From assembly GCF_023159225.1 (NCBI RefSeq), contig NC_063168.1, positions 66,381,398 to 66,445,397 of the forward strand: DNA of 64,000 bases, given 5' to 3'. The DNA comes from Perognathus longimembris pacificus. Lineage: Eukaryota; Chordata; Mammalia; Rodentia; Heteromyidae. Made by a program: the position numbers and the translations under genes. The stretch's first letter is position 1, and each line of letters starts with the position of its first letter. Of the stretch, positions 46,211-57,391 are shown one piece after another. The notes below the pieces were generated by a model. The model saw nothing but the letters and a program-made list of their open reading frames with translations, did no database searches and had not been told where the DNA came from.

Positions 46211-46324
46211 TACCTGAGTTTTTTTGTTTTTGTTTTTGTTTTGCTTCAGGCTATTGTGTCATCCCTTGAGCCACAGCTCTACTTCTAGCTTTTTGCAGGT
46301 TAATCGGCAATAAGTGTCTTACAG

Positions 46325-46516
46325 ATGTCTGGGAATGTGGCTTCGTGGTAGAGTGCTTGCCTGGCATGCATGAAGCCCTGGGTTCAATTCCTCAGAACCA
46401 CATAAACAGAAAAAGGCAGAAGTAGCATTGTGGGTCAAGTGGTAGAGTGCTAGTCTTGCATAAAAGAAGCTCAGGGACAATGCCCAGGCCTTGAGTTCAA
46501 GCCCCAGCAGTGGCAA
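46325..46516 (+). repeat. IDL-Geo SINE
   Basis: Full-length, followed by (ATAATA)n. Confidence 0.87.
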
Positions 46517-46559
46517 AATAATAATAATAGTAATAATATAAAATGCATATTAAAAAAGA

Positions 46560-46790
46560 GTCTCACACACTTTCCTGCCCAGGCTGGCTTCGAGCCATGA
46601 TCCTCAGATCTCAGCCTTCTGAGTAGTTGGGATTGCAGGTATGAGCCACCAGCACCCAGCTTTCAAGAGATACTTTCCAATAAAGAAGCAAAAAGCCAGA
46701 AGTGAAGATGTGGCTCAAGTGGTAGAGCACCAGCAAAAACGCCAAGCAAGACTGTGAGGTCCCGGGTTGAAGCCCCAGTAACTGACACAC
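46560..46790. repeat. Antisense B1 arm next to a sense Geo-like arm
   Basis: B1 arm (minus) at 46560-46665, Geo-like arm (plus, older aagccagaagtgaagatgtg type) at 46685-46790. Confidence 0.65.
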
Positions 46791-46826
46791 ACACCACATA
46801 CACACAGTGTGTAGAAGGACTATGCA

Positions 46827-46849
46827 GGGGGAGGGGGTTGGGGGGGGAG
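46827..46849 (+). other. Candidate G-quadruplex tract
   Basis: Runs GGGGG A GGGGG TT G9 in a short interval; a shorter G12 run follows at 46987. Confidence 0.5.
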
Positions 46850-47490
46850 AGCGGCTGCCTTAAACCTGAAGGAGACCTGCTGATCCCATTCTCCTTTGAT
46901 TGAAAGCATCTGCCTCTGCCCCTTTCCACCAGAGGCTGGGGCTGAGTCAGAGAGAGCAGGGATGCTCAGACAACAGATCATTGATGGGGGGGGGGGGGCA
47001 GGAAGTGGCTCCGTGTGACGGGCCTGTCCCTGAGAAGGTGTGGCAATGGCTGGTACACCTGCCTCCAGTAGACCTTCCCATCCAGGCCTCCAACAAAGCT
47101 GTCCCCTTGGGACCGCCCGCACTGACTCAGGCGCAGCCGCCCCCCCCCCCCCCCAGGGCTTCACCTCCTGACAGCCCCTGATGCCAACGCAGCCACCGCC
47201 CGTGCTGCCGTCGGCGTCTGTGGTCTTCCCGGCCTTCCGGGCTGCTTCTCCCTCAGTGCCCTCCGTTCTCCGCACAGAAGCAGAGGCTCTGCCCCAAATG
47301 GGAGCCCCAGCCCGTCTCTCCACTGCGCTGCAAGGTCGAGGCTCATGGGTTTTCACCAGCCATCTTGTGCCTTGGCCATGGTGACGCCTTCCAGGCCTTG
47401 AAGCTGTCCTGCTTGCTTTGTTCTGTTAGGTTTCCTGCAGGAATGGCCTGAGCCTGTGCTATCGGTGTATCATAGGTTGCTTAATGGACT
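46850..47490. other. GC-rich unique intergenic block
   Basis: Open frames exist on both strands (178 codons on the minus strand at 46820-47356), but the composition is GC-rich and contains C/G homopolymers. No known protein or domain is recognised. Confidence 0.45.
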
Positions 47491-47497
47491 CTAAAAG

Positions 47498-47499
47498 GT

Positions 47500-47538
<39 letters not shown>

Positions 47539-47632
47539 CTGTTGCATGTGGTGACACAAGGAAACTAGGTATCCAAGGACATAGACCTTGGGCAACATAG
47601 GGAGACACCCCCACACACACACACACACACTC
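47498..47632. repeat. Two (CA)n microsatellites
   Basis: About 20 CA units at 47502-47537 and about 10 at 47611-47630. Confidence 0.93.
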
Positions 47633-47729
47633 CAAAAAGAAGAAAAAGATCTATCTGAATTCCTGGAACCTGTGTGTGTTGCTATAGGACAAGGGGTGGG
47701 GGTGGATAAAATATCTTTGCAGGTGTGAT

Positions 47730-48360
47730 CAAGTTAAGCATTTTGAGATGGGAGTAATTATCCTGGATTACTTGGGTTGGTCTTAAATGCTATGGCCTGT
47801 ATTTTAGTCATGTATGTACTGTTTGGCTGTGCTGGAGAGACAATGCAGGGCCTTGCGCATGCTCAGCAAGTGCTTGACCAACTCCGGAAGTCTGCTCACT
47901 AATACTCTCGAACCACAGCTTCACTTCTGGCTCTCCTTTTTTTTTTTTTTGGTGTTTAATTTGAAATCAGAGTCTCACTGACTTTCATGCCCTACCTGGT
48001 TTCAAACTCTGATCCTCAGATTGCAACCTTCTGAGTACCTAGGATGACAGATGTGAGCCACTGGCACCCAGCTGCTCACTAAGGCTGGTATAAGAGGATG
48101 GTGAAGGGCGATCCTTTGACATCCGGAGGACCAGGCATTCTGAGGGCAGCTCAAGAGGCTCCTTGTGATGAACGAGCGATGCAGCTACTAGCAGGGAGTG
48201 GCAGCGCTGGTCCACCATTGGCCTGATGCCTGTTTGATTGCAGCTGGGTAAAATGGACTGGATTTCTGGCTTCCAAAACTGGGAGAGAATAAATATGTGT
48301 TATTTTAAGCCGCCAAATCCGTACTAATTTGTTACAGCAGCCACAGGAAACTAATATCGT
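47730..48360 (+). mobile_element. MaLR-type LTR remnant (MLT1-like), split by a SINE
   Basis: catttgagatggg-type start (cattttgagatgggagtaat, tatcctggattacttgggtt) and the end gagaataaatatgtgttatt, ttaagccgccaaatccgtac, acaggaaactaatat are the two ends of one LTR. A degenerate B1-Geo SINE (47826-48075, minus) lies between. Confidence 0.72.
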
Positions 48361-48364
48361 GTCC

Positions 48365-48660
48365 AAACCCTCTTTCTTCAAGGTCAGGTTCTAATGGCTC
48401 CCACTCAGCCCCTCAGGTCCACCCTCACCCATGAAGCCTTGTGGAAACTTGTTCTTGCATTTGGAAACCATCCTCCCTCCCAGCTGCCGGTTCACAGGCT
48501 AGTAATGTACACACTTCTTTGTTTTATAAGGATTGTTTATATCTGCCCCCCCCCCCACCCAAGACTGTGAACTCCCAGAAAATGAGAACCTTATGTTTTC
48601 GCTCTTGGGTCTCCCACCGCCAGCCCTGAGCCTGGATTGCAGGAGTTCCCTGCAACTTGG
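48365..48660 (+). repeat. LINE-2 3'-end remnant
   Basis: Wording such as atgaagccttgtgg and aagactgtgaactcccagaa follows the L2 3' end; includes a C13 run at 48546. Confidence 0.5.
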
Positions 48661-49034
48661 GTATGTGGTCCGACACCGAGGGCCCCATTCATGCCTGGTG
48701 CTGGGGGCAGGAGAATGGCATGGTATAGATCTGGGAGATGCCATCTGTGTGGAACACACTGGAAGCACCTCCTGGAGCTGGGCCAGGTGGCAGTTCTGAA
48801 CATAGCTATTAATTGAATGCGCTTCATGCCGCCCTCCTCCAAGGAAACTTAGGGTTCCCGGGTTTCTGGTCTCTGTGGGACAAGGCAGGATCAGGGGACC
48901 ACTTTTGGGAAAGTAGACACCAAGCCCAAAGGTACTTGCAAAAACTTGTATTCATTTTATCCTCCACCCCACCACCAATCACTAAGAATTAGAGGTAATA
49001 TAGGAGGAACTACATGTTATAAATAAATAGGTAG

Positions 49035-49266
49035 AGCTGGCTGCTGGTAGCTCATGTCTGTGATCCTAGCTACTCAGGAGGCCACGATCTGAGGATCACG
49101 GTGTGAAGCCAGTCCCGGTAAGAAGCCCTTGAGGGACTCCTTTCTGCAGTTAGCCACCAAAAAAGCCAGAAGTGGAGCTATGGCTCAAATGGTAGTGATA
49201 GGCTTGAGCAAATAAGCTAAGGGACAGTACGCAGGACTTGAGTTCCAGCCTCAGGACTAGCACAAG
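49035..49266 (+). repeat. B1-Geo SINE
   Basis: Full-length, moderately diverged. Confidence 0.78.
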
Positions 49267-49924
49267 ACAAGAAAACATATGAAAATGAACAACCTACAGA
49301 AACATGATGGGTTCCACAGCTTTCAAGCTAGGAGAGCAAGCCTAGTTAGTCATCAGGAGAAACCAAAGCTCCCCGGTGCCTTCATGCCCACAGGTCTCCC
49401 AGTGGGCTCGAGGGCAGTCCCGGGGTGGTCAGGAGGTAGGGTAGGGGTTTCCTCTACAGTCCCCCACGGGGCTTGGGTGGTAGGAGCAAGGCCAGTGCAG
49501 ACTTTACAGACGCCCCTGGAAAGGCCTCTCTCAAAGCAGAGCCCTTCCCTTCCTACAGCTCTTTTGGGCACAGTTGGGTAACTTGAAGGAAACCCAAAGT
49601 CTAACACATGGACCGGGCCTGGGAGAGGGGCGAGGCAGCCTCCAGGGGGCTTCCTGTGGCATCTTTGTCTCTGCCTGGTCCCTCCCTCTGCCTCTCCTCT
49701 TCCCTACAGCTCTGGGATCCTTCACTTCCTCGTGACAGAGGTGAGCGGGGGGCTTTTTGTTTGTTTGTTTTTGCTTTTTGGATTTGATTTGCTGGAAAGT
49801 GACAGAAAATGAAAAATAACAGTCTTAAACTTAAAAAGGGGGGGGGAGGGGAAGTATTTTCCCCATCACATACAAATCTGAGTGAGCAGTCTCGGAATAA
49901 TGCTGGTTTCCTGCACCAAAGGTG

Positions 49925-50215
49925 CATAAATATTCTCATTTCCTTCTTTCCTCCCTCTCTCCCCCCCTCCCTTCCCTCCTCCTCCTCCCCTTCTTCTTCT
50001 TTTTTGTCTGTCATGGAGCTTGAACTCGGGGTTTGGGCGCTGTCCCTGAGCTCTTTCGCTCAAGGATAGTGCTCTAATACTTTGAGTCACAGCACCACTT
50101 GTGCTTTTGTGGTGGTTAATTGGAGATAAGGGTCTCACAGACTTTCCTTCCCAGGCTGGCTTTGAACTCTTCCTGAGTAGCTAGGATTACAGGCACACAC
50201 TGACACCCAGCTCAT
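49925..50215 (-). repeat. Pyrimidine-rich tract and B1-Geo SINE
   Basis: A CCTCC/TTC-rich tract (49935-50003) precedes an antisense B1-Geo copy that lost the start of its left arm. Confidence 0.78.
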
Positions 50216-50239
50216 TTCTTTTTGTCTTCTTTTAGTGTG

Positions 50240-50396
50240 TGCGTGTGCACACACACACATACACACACACTAGTTCTGGGATTTGAACTCAGGATCTGGG
50301 CATTGACCCCAAGCTTTTTAACTAAGCACTCCACCACTTGAGCCACAACTCCACTTCCCAATTTTTGGTGGTTATTTGGACGTAAGAGTCTCATGG
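50240..50396 (-). repeat. (CA)n and truncated B1-Geo SINE
   Basis: Geo arm antisense after a GT/CA palindromic microsatellite (gtgtgcgtgtgcacacacac). Confidence 0.75.
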
Positions 50397-50735
50397 AGCC
50401 GGTGCAGGTGGCTCACACCTGTAATCCTAGCCACTCAGGTGGCTGAGATCCAAGGATCACAGTTCAAAACCAGCCCAGGCTGAAAAGTCTGTGAGACTCC
50501 AATAAACTACTTAGAAAAAGCCAGAAGTCTGGGAATATGGCCTAGTGGTAGAGTGCTTGCTTCGTATACATGAAGCCCTGGGTTTGAGTCCTCAGCACCA
50601 TATATATATAGAAAAAGCCGGAAGGGGCGCGGTGGCTCAAGTGGCAGAGTGCTAGCCTTGAGCGGGAAGAAGCCAGGGACAGTGCTCAGGCCCTGAGTCC
50701 AAGGCCCAGGACTGGCAAAAAACCAAACCAAAACA
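50397..50735 (+). repeat. B1 left arm followed by IDL-Geo SINE
   Basis: Left arm at 50397-50528, interrupted by an IDL-Geo copy (50529-50718) of the 'gcgggaagaagcc' subfamily. The host Geo arm does not resume. Confidence 0.82.
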
Positions 50736-50895
50736 AAAAGTTCAGCAAAATCAAGTCCTAGAGAGCATATAGAAAAATGGAAGCTGTTGTAGGGACTATT
50801 GAGAGTGTACATTGTTTAAAAAAAAACAAACAGGTGGGGGAAAGAATACATTGTTAGAAGCTTTTTGAAGGACAATTTCCTTAAAGAAATTGCTT

Positions 50896-51138
50896 ACAGA
50901 TGGGTGCGGGTGGCTCACACCTGTAATCCTAGCATCTCAGGAGGCTGAGATCTGAAATTCATGATTTGAAGCCAGCCTGGGCAGGAAAGTTTGTGACACT
51001 CTTCTTTCCAATGAACCACCAGAAAACTGTTAGTGACACTGTGGCTCAAAGTGGCAGAGTGCTAGCCTTGAGCAAAAGACTTCAGAGACAGCACCTACGC
51101 CCTGAGTTCAAACTCCATGACCAAACAAAGAGAGAGAA
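50896..51138 (+). repeat. B1-Geo SINE
   Basis: Flanked by aaagaaattgctt at 50884 and gagaaattgcttc near 51135, an imperfect target duplication. Confidence 0.85.
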
Positions 51139-51325
51139 ATTGCTTCTAATAATTTCTAAGAAAGCTGAAGATGTTTGTATGTACAATCCTCCAGACACTT
51201 CAAAAAAACAAACTTACAGTTACACTAAAAGAGATAAATAAAACAATTGATGGAATAGCTCAGTACATGTTGGCCTACCTTGGGCCACCTTCGCACCACA
51301 GGAAACAAAAACAGACAACTGAATA

Positions 51326-51705
51326 ATTTTTTCATTTTCGAATTGTTCTTATAAAGGTGATATTCAGAGGGTTTACAGTTACATAAGGTAAAGAGCACAT
51401 TTCTTTCTTTTTCTTTTGTTAGACATGGGCCTTGAACTCAGGGCCTAGGCACTGTCGCCAAGCTTTTCACCTCAAGGCCAGTGCTCTAGCTCTTTGAGCC
51501 ACAGAGCTACTTACAGATTTCTGGTGGTTAATTGGAGATAAGAGTCTCAAGAACTCTCCTGCCCAGGCTAGCTTTGAATTGTGATCTTCAGATGTCAGCC
51601 TCCTGGGTAGCTAGGATTACCTGTGCCATTTCTTTTTGGACAATGTCACCCCTTCCCTGGGCCTCTCCCAGTTTTTCCCTTCTTGTTCCCATCCTACAGC
51701 ACTGG
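51326..51705 (-). repeat. L1 3' UTR fragment split by B1-Geo SINE (51405-51626)
   Basis: aaaggtgatattcagagggt before and ttggacaatgtcaccccttc after the SINE are contiguous in the rodent L1 3' UTR. Short catttctttt flanks repeat on both sides. Confidence 0.72.
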
Positions 51706-51907
51706 GGGTTCACATCTGTAATCCTAGCCACTCAGGAGACTGAGATTTGAGGATCCCAGTTTGAAGCCAACCCAGCCAGAAAAGTCCGTGAGACTTTTAT
51801 CTTCAATAAACTACTCAAAAAGAGCTGGAAGTGGTTTGGGGCTCAAGCAGTAGCGCACTAGCCTTGAGCAAGAAGCACCCAGGCCTTGGATTCAAGACCC
51901 AGGACTG

Positions 51908-51954
<47 letters not shown>
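51706..51954 (+). repeat. B1-Geo SINE with (CA)n tail
   Basis: Full-length, with about 22 CA units at 51909-51952. Confidence 0.87.
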
Positions 51955-51955
<1 letters not shown>

Positions 51956-51959
51956 GGCA

Positions 51960-52125
51960 ACAACAACTGGAAACATCAAAATGCTTGTAGATAAGTGGTG
52001 GCTTTTTATAATGCAATAAGGCAATGGGTTGCTATATAGCAATTAAAATTAATGAGCCAGAGCTACATGTATCAACATGGACACATTTCAAAATGTAACA
52101 CACATTGGACAAGCCCAGTTCTATT
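51960..52125 (+). repeat. L1 ORF2 3'-region fragment
   Basis: ctggaaacatcaaaatgctt, ttgctatatagcaattaaaa, tgtatcaacatggac: decayed L1 wording. Confidence 0.6.
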
Positions 52126-52129
52126 TGTG

Positions 52130-52622
52130 TATTAGTCAGGGTTCTTCAGAGAAGCAGAACTAATGGGATGTAAACATAAATGAATAAATTATGACAGGAA
52201 TTGGTTCGTGAGACTATGGAGGTGAAGAAGTTCCACTATCTTTTTTCCAGTATGCTGGAGCCTGAGAAAACCAATACTGTGAGTTCAAAGTTCAAAGAGC
52301 TAAGAACCAGGAGTTGTAATGCCCAAGGGCAGGAGAAGATGAAGATCTCAATTCAAGGAGAGGAGAGAAGGGAGAGAGAGGGACTGGGAGAGGGAGAAGG
52401 AGCAGAAGGCAGAAGATAAGGGGGGGGGGGCTGTCTTTCTTTTACACTATTGGGCCATCAGTAGGTAAGACAACAGCCACCCATTGCTGACCACAGATCT
52501 TCCTGACTCTTTCTCCTATTTCAAGTGTAACTCTCTTCTATAAGCATCCTCACAGACACACCCAGAAATAATAGTTATCAGTTATCGGGGCATCTCAGCC
52601 CATTCAAGTCAATACATAGAAT
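52130..52622 (+). mobile_element. ERVL LTR remnant (MLT2-like)
   Basis: Starts gtgtattagtcagggttctt, cagagaagcagaactaatgg and ends ctcacagacacacccagaaa, ataatag..cagcccattcaagtc, the order seen in mammalian ERVL-type LTRs. No coding part; a G10 run and GA-rich stretch lie inside. Confidence 0.7.
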
Positions 52623-52735
52623 TTACTATCCTATTCTACAATCATTCATTTCATTAAAAGGAAAAGAAAAAGACACCATAATTAAGATTTCGCAAACTGG
52701 GTGATAGTTGGATATATGTTCATATATTGTTTTTT

Positions 52736-53205
52736 TTTTTTTCTGGTACAGGTACTGTGGCTTGAACTCACAGCCTTGCACTCTTGCTTGGCTTTTCTTT
52801 CTTTTTTTGTTTTTTGTTTTGTTTTGTTTTGTCGGTCATGGGACTTGAATTCAGGGCCTGGGCACTGTCCCTGAGCTCTTTCCACTCAAAGCTAGTGCTC
52901 TATCACGTTGAGCCACAGCACTACTTCCTGTTTTCTGGTGGTTAATTGGAGATAAGAGTCCCAAGGACTTTCCTGCCTGGGCTGGCTTTGAACTTGGATC
53001 CTAAGAGCTCAGCCTCCTGAGTAGCAATGATTACAGGCATGAGCTTGGCTTTTTTCTTCCACTTGAGCTCCACCACTTGAGTCACACACCTCCACCTTCA
53101 GCATTTTGGAGATAAGAGTCTCACGGGCTTTTTCTTCTAAGGCTGGCTTTGAACCTTAGACCTCAGACCTCAGACCTCAGACCTCAGACCTCAGAGTCTA
53201 TATAG
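52736..53205 (-). repeat. B1-Geo SINE inserted into an older B1-Geo SINE
   Basis: Inner copy at about 52827-53042 after (GTTTT)n. gcttggctttt at 52786-52796 and 53043-53053 flanks it. Confidence 0.85.
53159..53193. repeat. 7-base tandem repeat, five copies of gacctca
   Basis: Perfect five-fold repeat arising inside the gatcctcagatctcag segment of the older B1 arm. Confidence 0.95.
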
Positions 53206-53297
53206 ACCCCACCCCCACCCCATATGCAGGCTTTACTCTCAGGGTGCCACACTTGCTAGGCAGGCACTTCTACCACTCGAGCCATATCCCCAGCGAT
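53206..53297 (-). repeat. ID-like monomer
   Basis: tgctaggcaggcacttctac, cactcgagccatatccccag, antisense. Confidence 0.7.
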
Positions 53298-53404
53298 GTT
53301 AATAATAAAACAACTAGCTGTCCTTTAAAGAGCTTCACAGTGGTTAGCTGATATGGGGAAACTGTATTTTGTATCATCTGGAGTGAGAATGGTTTGTATG
53401 TGTC

Positions 53405-53405
53405 T

Positions 53406-53461
<56 letters not shown>
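53405..53461. repeat. (TG)n microsatellite
   Basis: About 27 TG units, the longest dinucleotide (TG) run in the window. Confidence 0.95.
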
Positions 53462-53463
<2 letters not shown>

Positions 53464-53473
53464 AAGAACTCAG

Positions 53474-53808
53474 AATGGCTGGGTGCTGGGGGCTCATACC
53501 TGTCATCCTAGCTACTCAGGAGGTTAAGATCTGAGGATTTGGGGCAAGGAATGTGGCTTAGTGGTAGAGTGCTTGCCTACCATGCATGAGGCCCTGGGTT
53601 TGATTCATTGGTACCATAAACATTTAAAAAAAAAAAGGGCTCTGAGGATTTGAAGCAGCCTGAGAAAGGAGGTTCCATGAGACTCACTCTTATCTCCAAT
53701 CAACCACCAAAAAGTGGGAAACGGGGCTGTGGCTCAAGTGGTAGAGTGTGTGCATTGAGCTAAAAAGCTACGAGACAATGTCCAGGTTCTGAGTTCAAGC
53801 CATAGTAT
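53474..53808 (+). repeat. B1-Geo SINE interrupted by an ID monomer (53542-53640)
   Basis: The insert is a single ID-like arm with A11 tail and no Geo arm. tctgaggatttg at 53530-53541 and 53641-53652 is its target duplication. Confidence 0.9.
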
Positions 53809-54643
53809 GCATATGTGTTCTGAATGTTATGCGTGTGTGTGTGTCTCTGTGTATGTTTTGAGAAATTAATCTTTGGACTTATCTACTTCATTTACAAAAT
53901 GCCAAACGGTATTCCAGTGTGGGGGACCCCTTGTGAATATTGATTTTTCAGAGTTCAGGGCCACAGCCTCGACTCCGACAGAACCAATAGGCCAGGCTTG
54001 GCCACTTGTCCCAGTAAGCAATGAAAGAGAGGTGCAGTGGTGAATCAGATCCAATGCTGCCAAGTTGGGATGGATAGATAAAGAGGTTCAGTGCCCTCAG
54101 GTTCATCTTCAGGGTGCTGACACTGAGCTTCCAGAGAATACAGGGGAGAGGCCAGGTGCATGCGTGGTGAATCAGCCCTGGGCTAACTGTGGCCTGGTTG
54201 ATCATTATCTCAGGAGTGGGCAGGCGGGACCTGGGATGCTACCTGGGGTGGGGGTTGATTCCCCTTTCCTCCTAAAGATGTTTGCAATCCATGGCAACTG
54301 CAGCGGGGAAGCAGTTAAGGTGACAGCAACAGAGGCAGAGAATACATTCGGTTAGGCATGTGCTAGCCATCCTTCCTCAGCCCCCGTCTCCCCTTTTGTG
54401 GCAGGCACAAAACAACTTCTTTTGGGCACTGGAGATGCTTGGGAAGAGTGAAACCACTAGCGGAGAAGCCCTGGGCAGAAGTCAGTGCGTTTTCAGCTTC
54501 ACGGATGATGCCTGTGTGTGCAGAGGATGCCCGTGCCAGCTCAGGTGCCAGGTGCACTCCCGGACAGCCCTGCAGTCAGGTGGTAGATTTCTTCTTCCCA
54601 CCCAAGCTCTTCCTCCACCACCAGCAGTATTTCTGTCTCTGTC

Positions 54644-54870
54644 TCTCTCTTGGTGCTGGTCCTGGGGCTTGAACTCAGGGCCTGATGATGTCCCTGAGCT
54701 TTTGTGCTCAAGGCTAGTCCTCTACCATTTGAGCCACAGCTCCACTTCCAGTTTTCTGGTGGTTAATTGGAAATAAGAGTCTCACAGATTTTCCTGCCAG
54801 GGCTGGCTTTGAACTGCGATCCTCAGGTCTCAGCCTCTGGGAGTAGCTAGGATTTCAGGAGGAGCCACTT
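54644..54870 (-). repeat. B1-Geo SINE
   Basis: Antisense full-length after a (TCTCTG)n-like tract. Confidence 0.83.
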
Positions 54871-55950
54871 GTCTGTCCAGCAGCTGACTTGTAAAGTATG
54901 AAAAGACCTCCATTGAATCCTCCTGACCCCCAGTTTTCTTGAGAAGAAAAAGATAAAACGCCAAATGTATCCATTTCCTTTCATATTGGGTTGAAAAGAT
55001 CTAAAAAGCGGATTTCCGAGCCTGGAGTCACCCTCTGGGAGACACAGGGCCTGTCTTGAATTCAGCAGTCCCCCTTGGTTCCTGGAGAGGCCCCTAGTCA
55101 TGCTGTCCCATGGTCTGTCACCCACACCCTCAGAGACTTACAGCAGCCTGGAGGAACCTTGAGGACTTGTTACCCTCCCATACCCCCCTCCCCCCAAAAC
55201 AGACCTGGGGAAGCCGAGACCTCCCCCTTCCAAAGGGAGAGTTGATTGAGGGGTTCAGGAGCAAAGGCAGGAGCCGAGTGTGATGAGCAGTGACAGTCGT
55301 CATCCCCGAGTTCTCCGACAAGCTGTGGTATGAAGTGGGGACGAGGAAGGTCACCGGCTAGGGCCGGGAAACCATTCCCAAGCAGAGCAGAATCTAATGA
55401 CCCACAGTCAGTTTCCCTTCTTGAATGACACAGGGCCCAGGGAGGCTTACAACACTGCAGACTTGAGTCTGAGGAACCTTAGGAGACAGAGGTGAAGAAT
55501 CGAGGCCTGCTCTGGGTGAGTCTATATTCAGCTTTCAGTCTGTCTTGCTTCATTCTCTTATTGAGTAACAGTTTTGACCTCTGCTATTCCATTTTGAGAA
55601 TAGCAGATTCTATATCTTGTTCATACACGTGAACTACTACCATCTATCAACACACCATGAAGCATATACTGATCATTTATTTGTGCCAATAAACAATTAC
55701 ATCTGCAAGTATTTCATATGGCATGGTATCAGGACACCCAGACTCGTGAACATAATTATCAATCACACCAGATGTAACCGCTCTAACCAGGGACTGAAAA
55801 AGGAGGAGTCCAGGACTGAGATCTGGCGGGCATCCTGAATCCTCACGTCTTGATCAGAAAAATTTCTAGAGTCCCCAGACTCCAGCTCCAGTGGTTTCCA
55901 ATTTGCCCATGATAAATTGACACTAAAAATGGCTTGCCACCTGCATCTGC
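54871..55950. other. Intergenic unique sequence, nothing recognised
   Basis: No repeat family or gene recognised; frames are short. Part of 55510-55830 may be an old, unrecognised transposon. Confidence 0.5.
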
Positions 55951-55954
55951 ATTT

Positions 55955-56168
55955 GATAACGTGTGTGTGTGTGTGTGTTGGGGCTTGAACTCAGGGCCTG
56001 AATGCTCTCCCGTGGCTTTTTCTGCTTCAAAGCTGGTACTCACAGTTTGGGCCATCCTCCAGAAAGTCTCATGGACTTTTTCTGCCTCAGCTGGCTTTGA
56101 ACTGTGATCCTCAGATCTCAGCTTCATGAGTAGCTAGGATTACAGGCATGAGCTACCAGTGTCTGGCT
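55955..56168 (-). repeat. B1-Geo SINE
   Basis: Antisense with (TG)n tail; the middle is shortened. It is the last SINE before the SDC1 promoter. Confidence 0.8.
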
Positions 56169-56407
56169 AACTCTGTATCTTGAACACGTCTGTGCCCATA
56201 GTGTACAGAAGTTCTTACGTGGTTCCCTATAGAGACTCTTTTTTGCTATCTGCCTGTGCCTTCAGCCCAGCCTCGGAACTCTGCAGCCTCTTAAACCCCT
56301 TCTTAGCATTACCTATATATTGTTATTGTATGAAGTATAATGAGTGATCTGAGGGTTAAAATTAGTGATTGGGATTGGAATAAAATAACTGACTGCCAAA
56401 TGTCAAA

Positions 56408-56415
56408 TGACGTCA
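56408..56415. promoter_or_regulatory. Perfect palindromic CRE (TGACGTCA)
   Basis: Consensus CREB/ATF octamer about 1.15 kb upstream of the predicted SDC1 start, in otherwise AT-rich unique sequence (56170-56520). Confidence 0.4.
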
Positions 56416-57391
56416 GTAAAATTGGGGAGATTAATGCCAACGAATTTAATATTCAATAAATTCTGGTATTAGGGAAAGACCCAAAGATGTCCCTCTATAT
56501 TTCTGATGGGTATGTCTTGGTTTCTAGTTCAGGCAGACTGAGTCCAGCCGCGCGTGTCCTCTGCCCAGGGAGGACGGTAGTAAGGGAAATGCCATCTTTT
56601 CTTTGATGTGTTAGCTCCAGGTGCAAAGGTCATTTGGCACGGGGCTCTCCTGCTTCCGACTGCGGGCAAGGCCCATCCAGGTTTTTCCCCTTTGCACGAC
56701 ACCCCGCAGGCCGGGGGCCGAGGCCTCGTGCCAGATGGGGGAGATGGAATCTCTGAAGTCCAGGGCCCTACAAGGAATCGCCACGAAGAGGGGCACAAGA
56801 CCCGGCGCTCCTCAGCTGGGCGTGCCTGAGGTCCGACAGGAACAAAGCAGCTGTTTGTTTTTCTACAGAACGACTCCGAAAACTTCTTTTGAAACCACAG
56901 TTCTCCTTGACAGTGGCCAGCTGTGAAAGCACGGCCCCGAGTTCGCAGCGCCCGGTGGATGCGGAGAGCACGCGAACGGTGCGCGCACCTGCCGCCGGAG
57001 GACAGGTGGCCGTGGGCTTGCGTCCCTAATGTGCACCAGGGTGAGGCCTCGTCGCCTTGGGGGCCCCCCGGTGGACGCGGAAAGCGCGATCCTGGGACCC
57101 CGAGGCACCTGGAAGGCGCCCGGCGGCATCCCCGCCCAGAGGGCGCTGCAGACCAGCGTCCACCGAGGACCCGGGGCCGCCCCAATCCCGGGCAACGCCC
57201 CTCAATATCCTGGGCCAGGATGTGGAACCCGGGCCCCCTCGGGGCTGGAGCAGCGCCCCCACCTCCACCCCCCCTCCCACCCCCCGAGGCTCCGAGACCC
57301 ACAGACCCGGGGACGAGAGGGGGATCCCTGCTGGGGAGGAAGGCGAGGCTCGGCCCCAGCCGGGCCGGGAGCGGGGCCGACTCGGGCCCGA

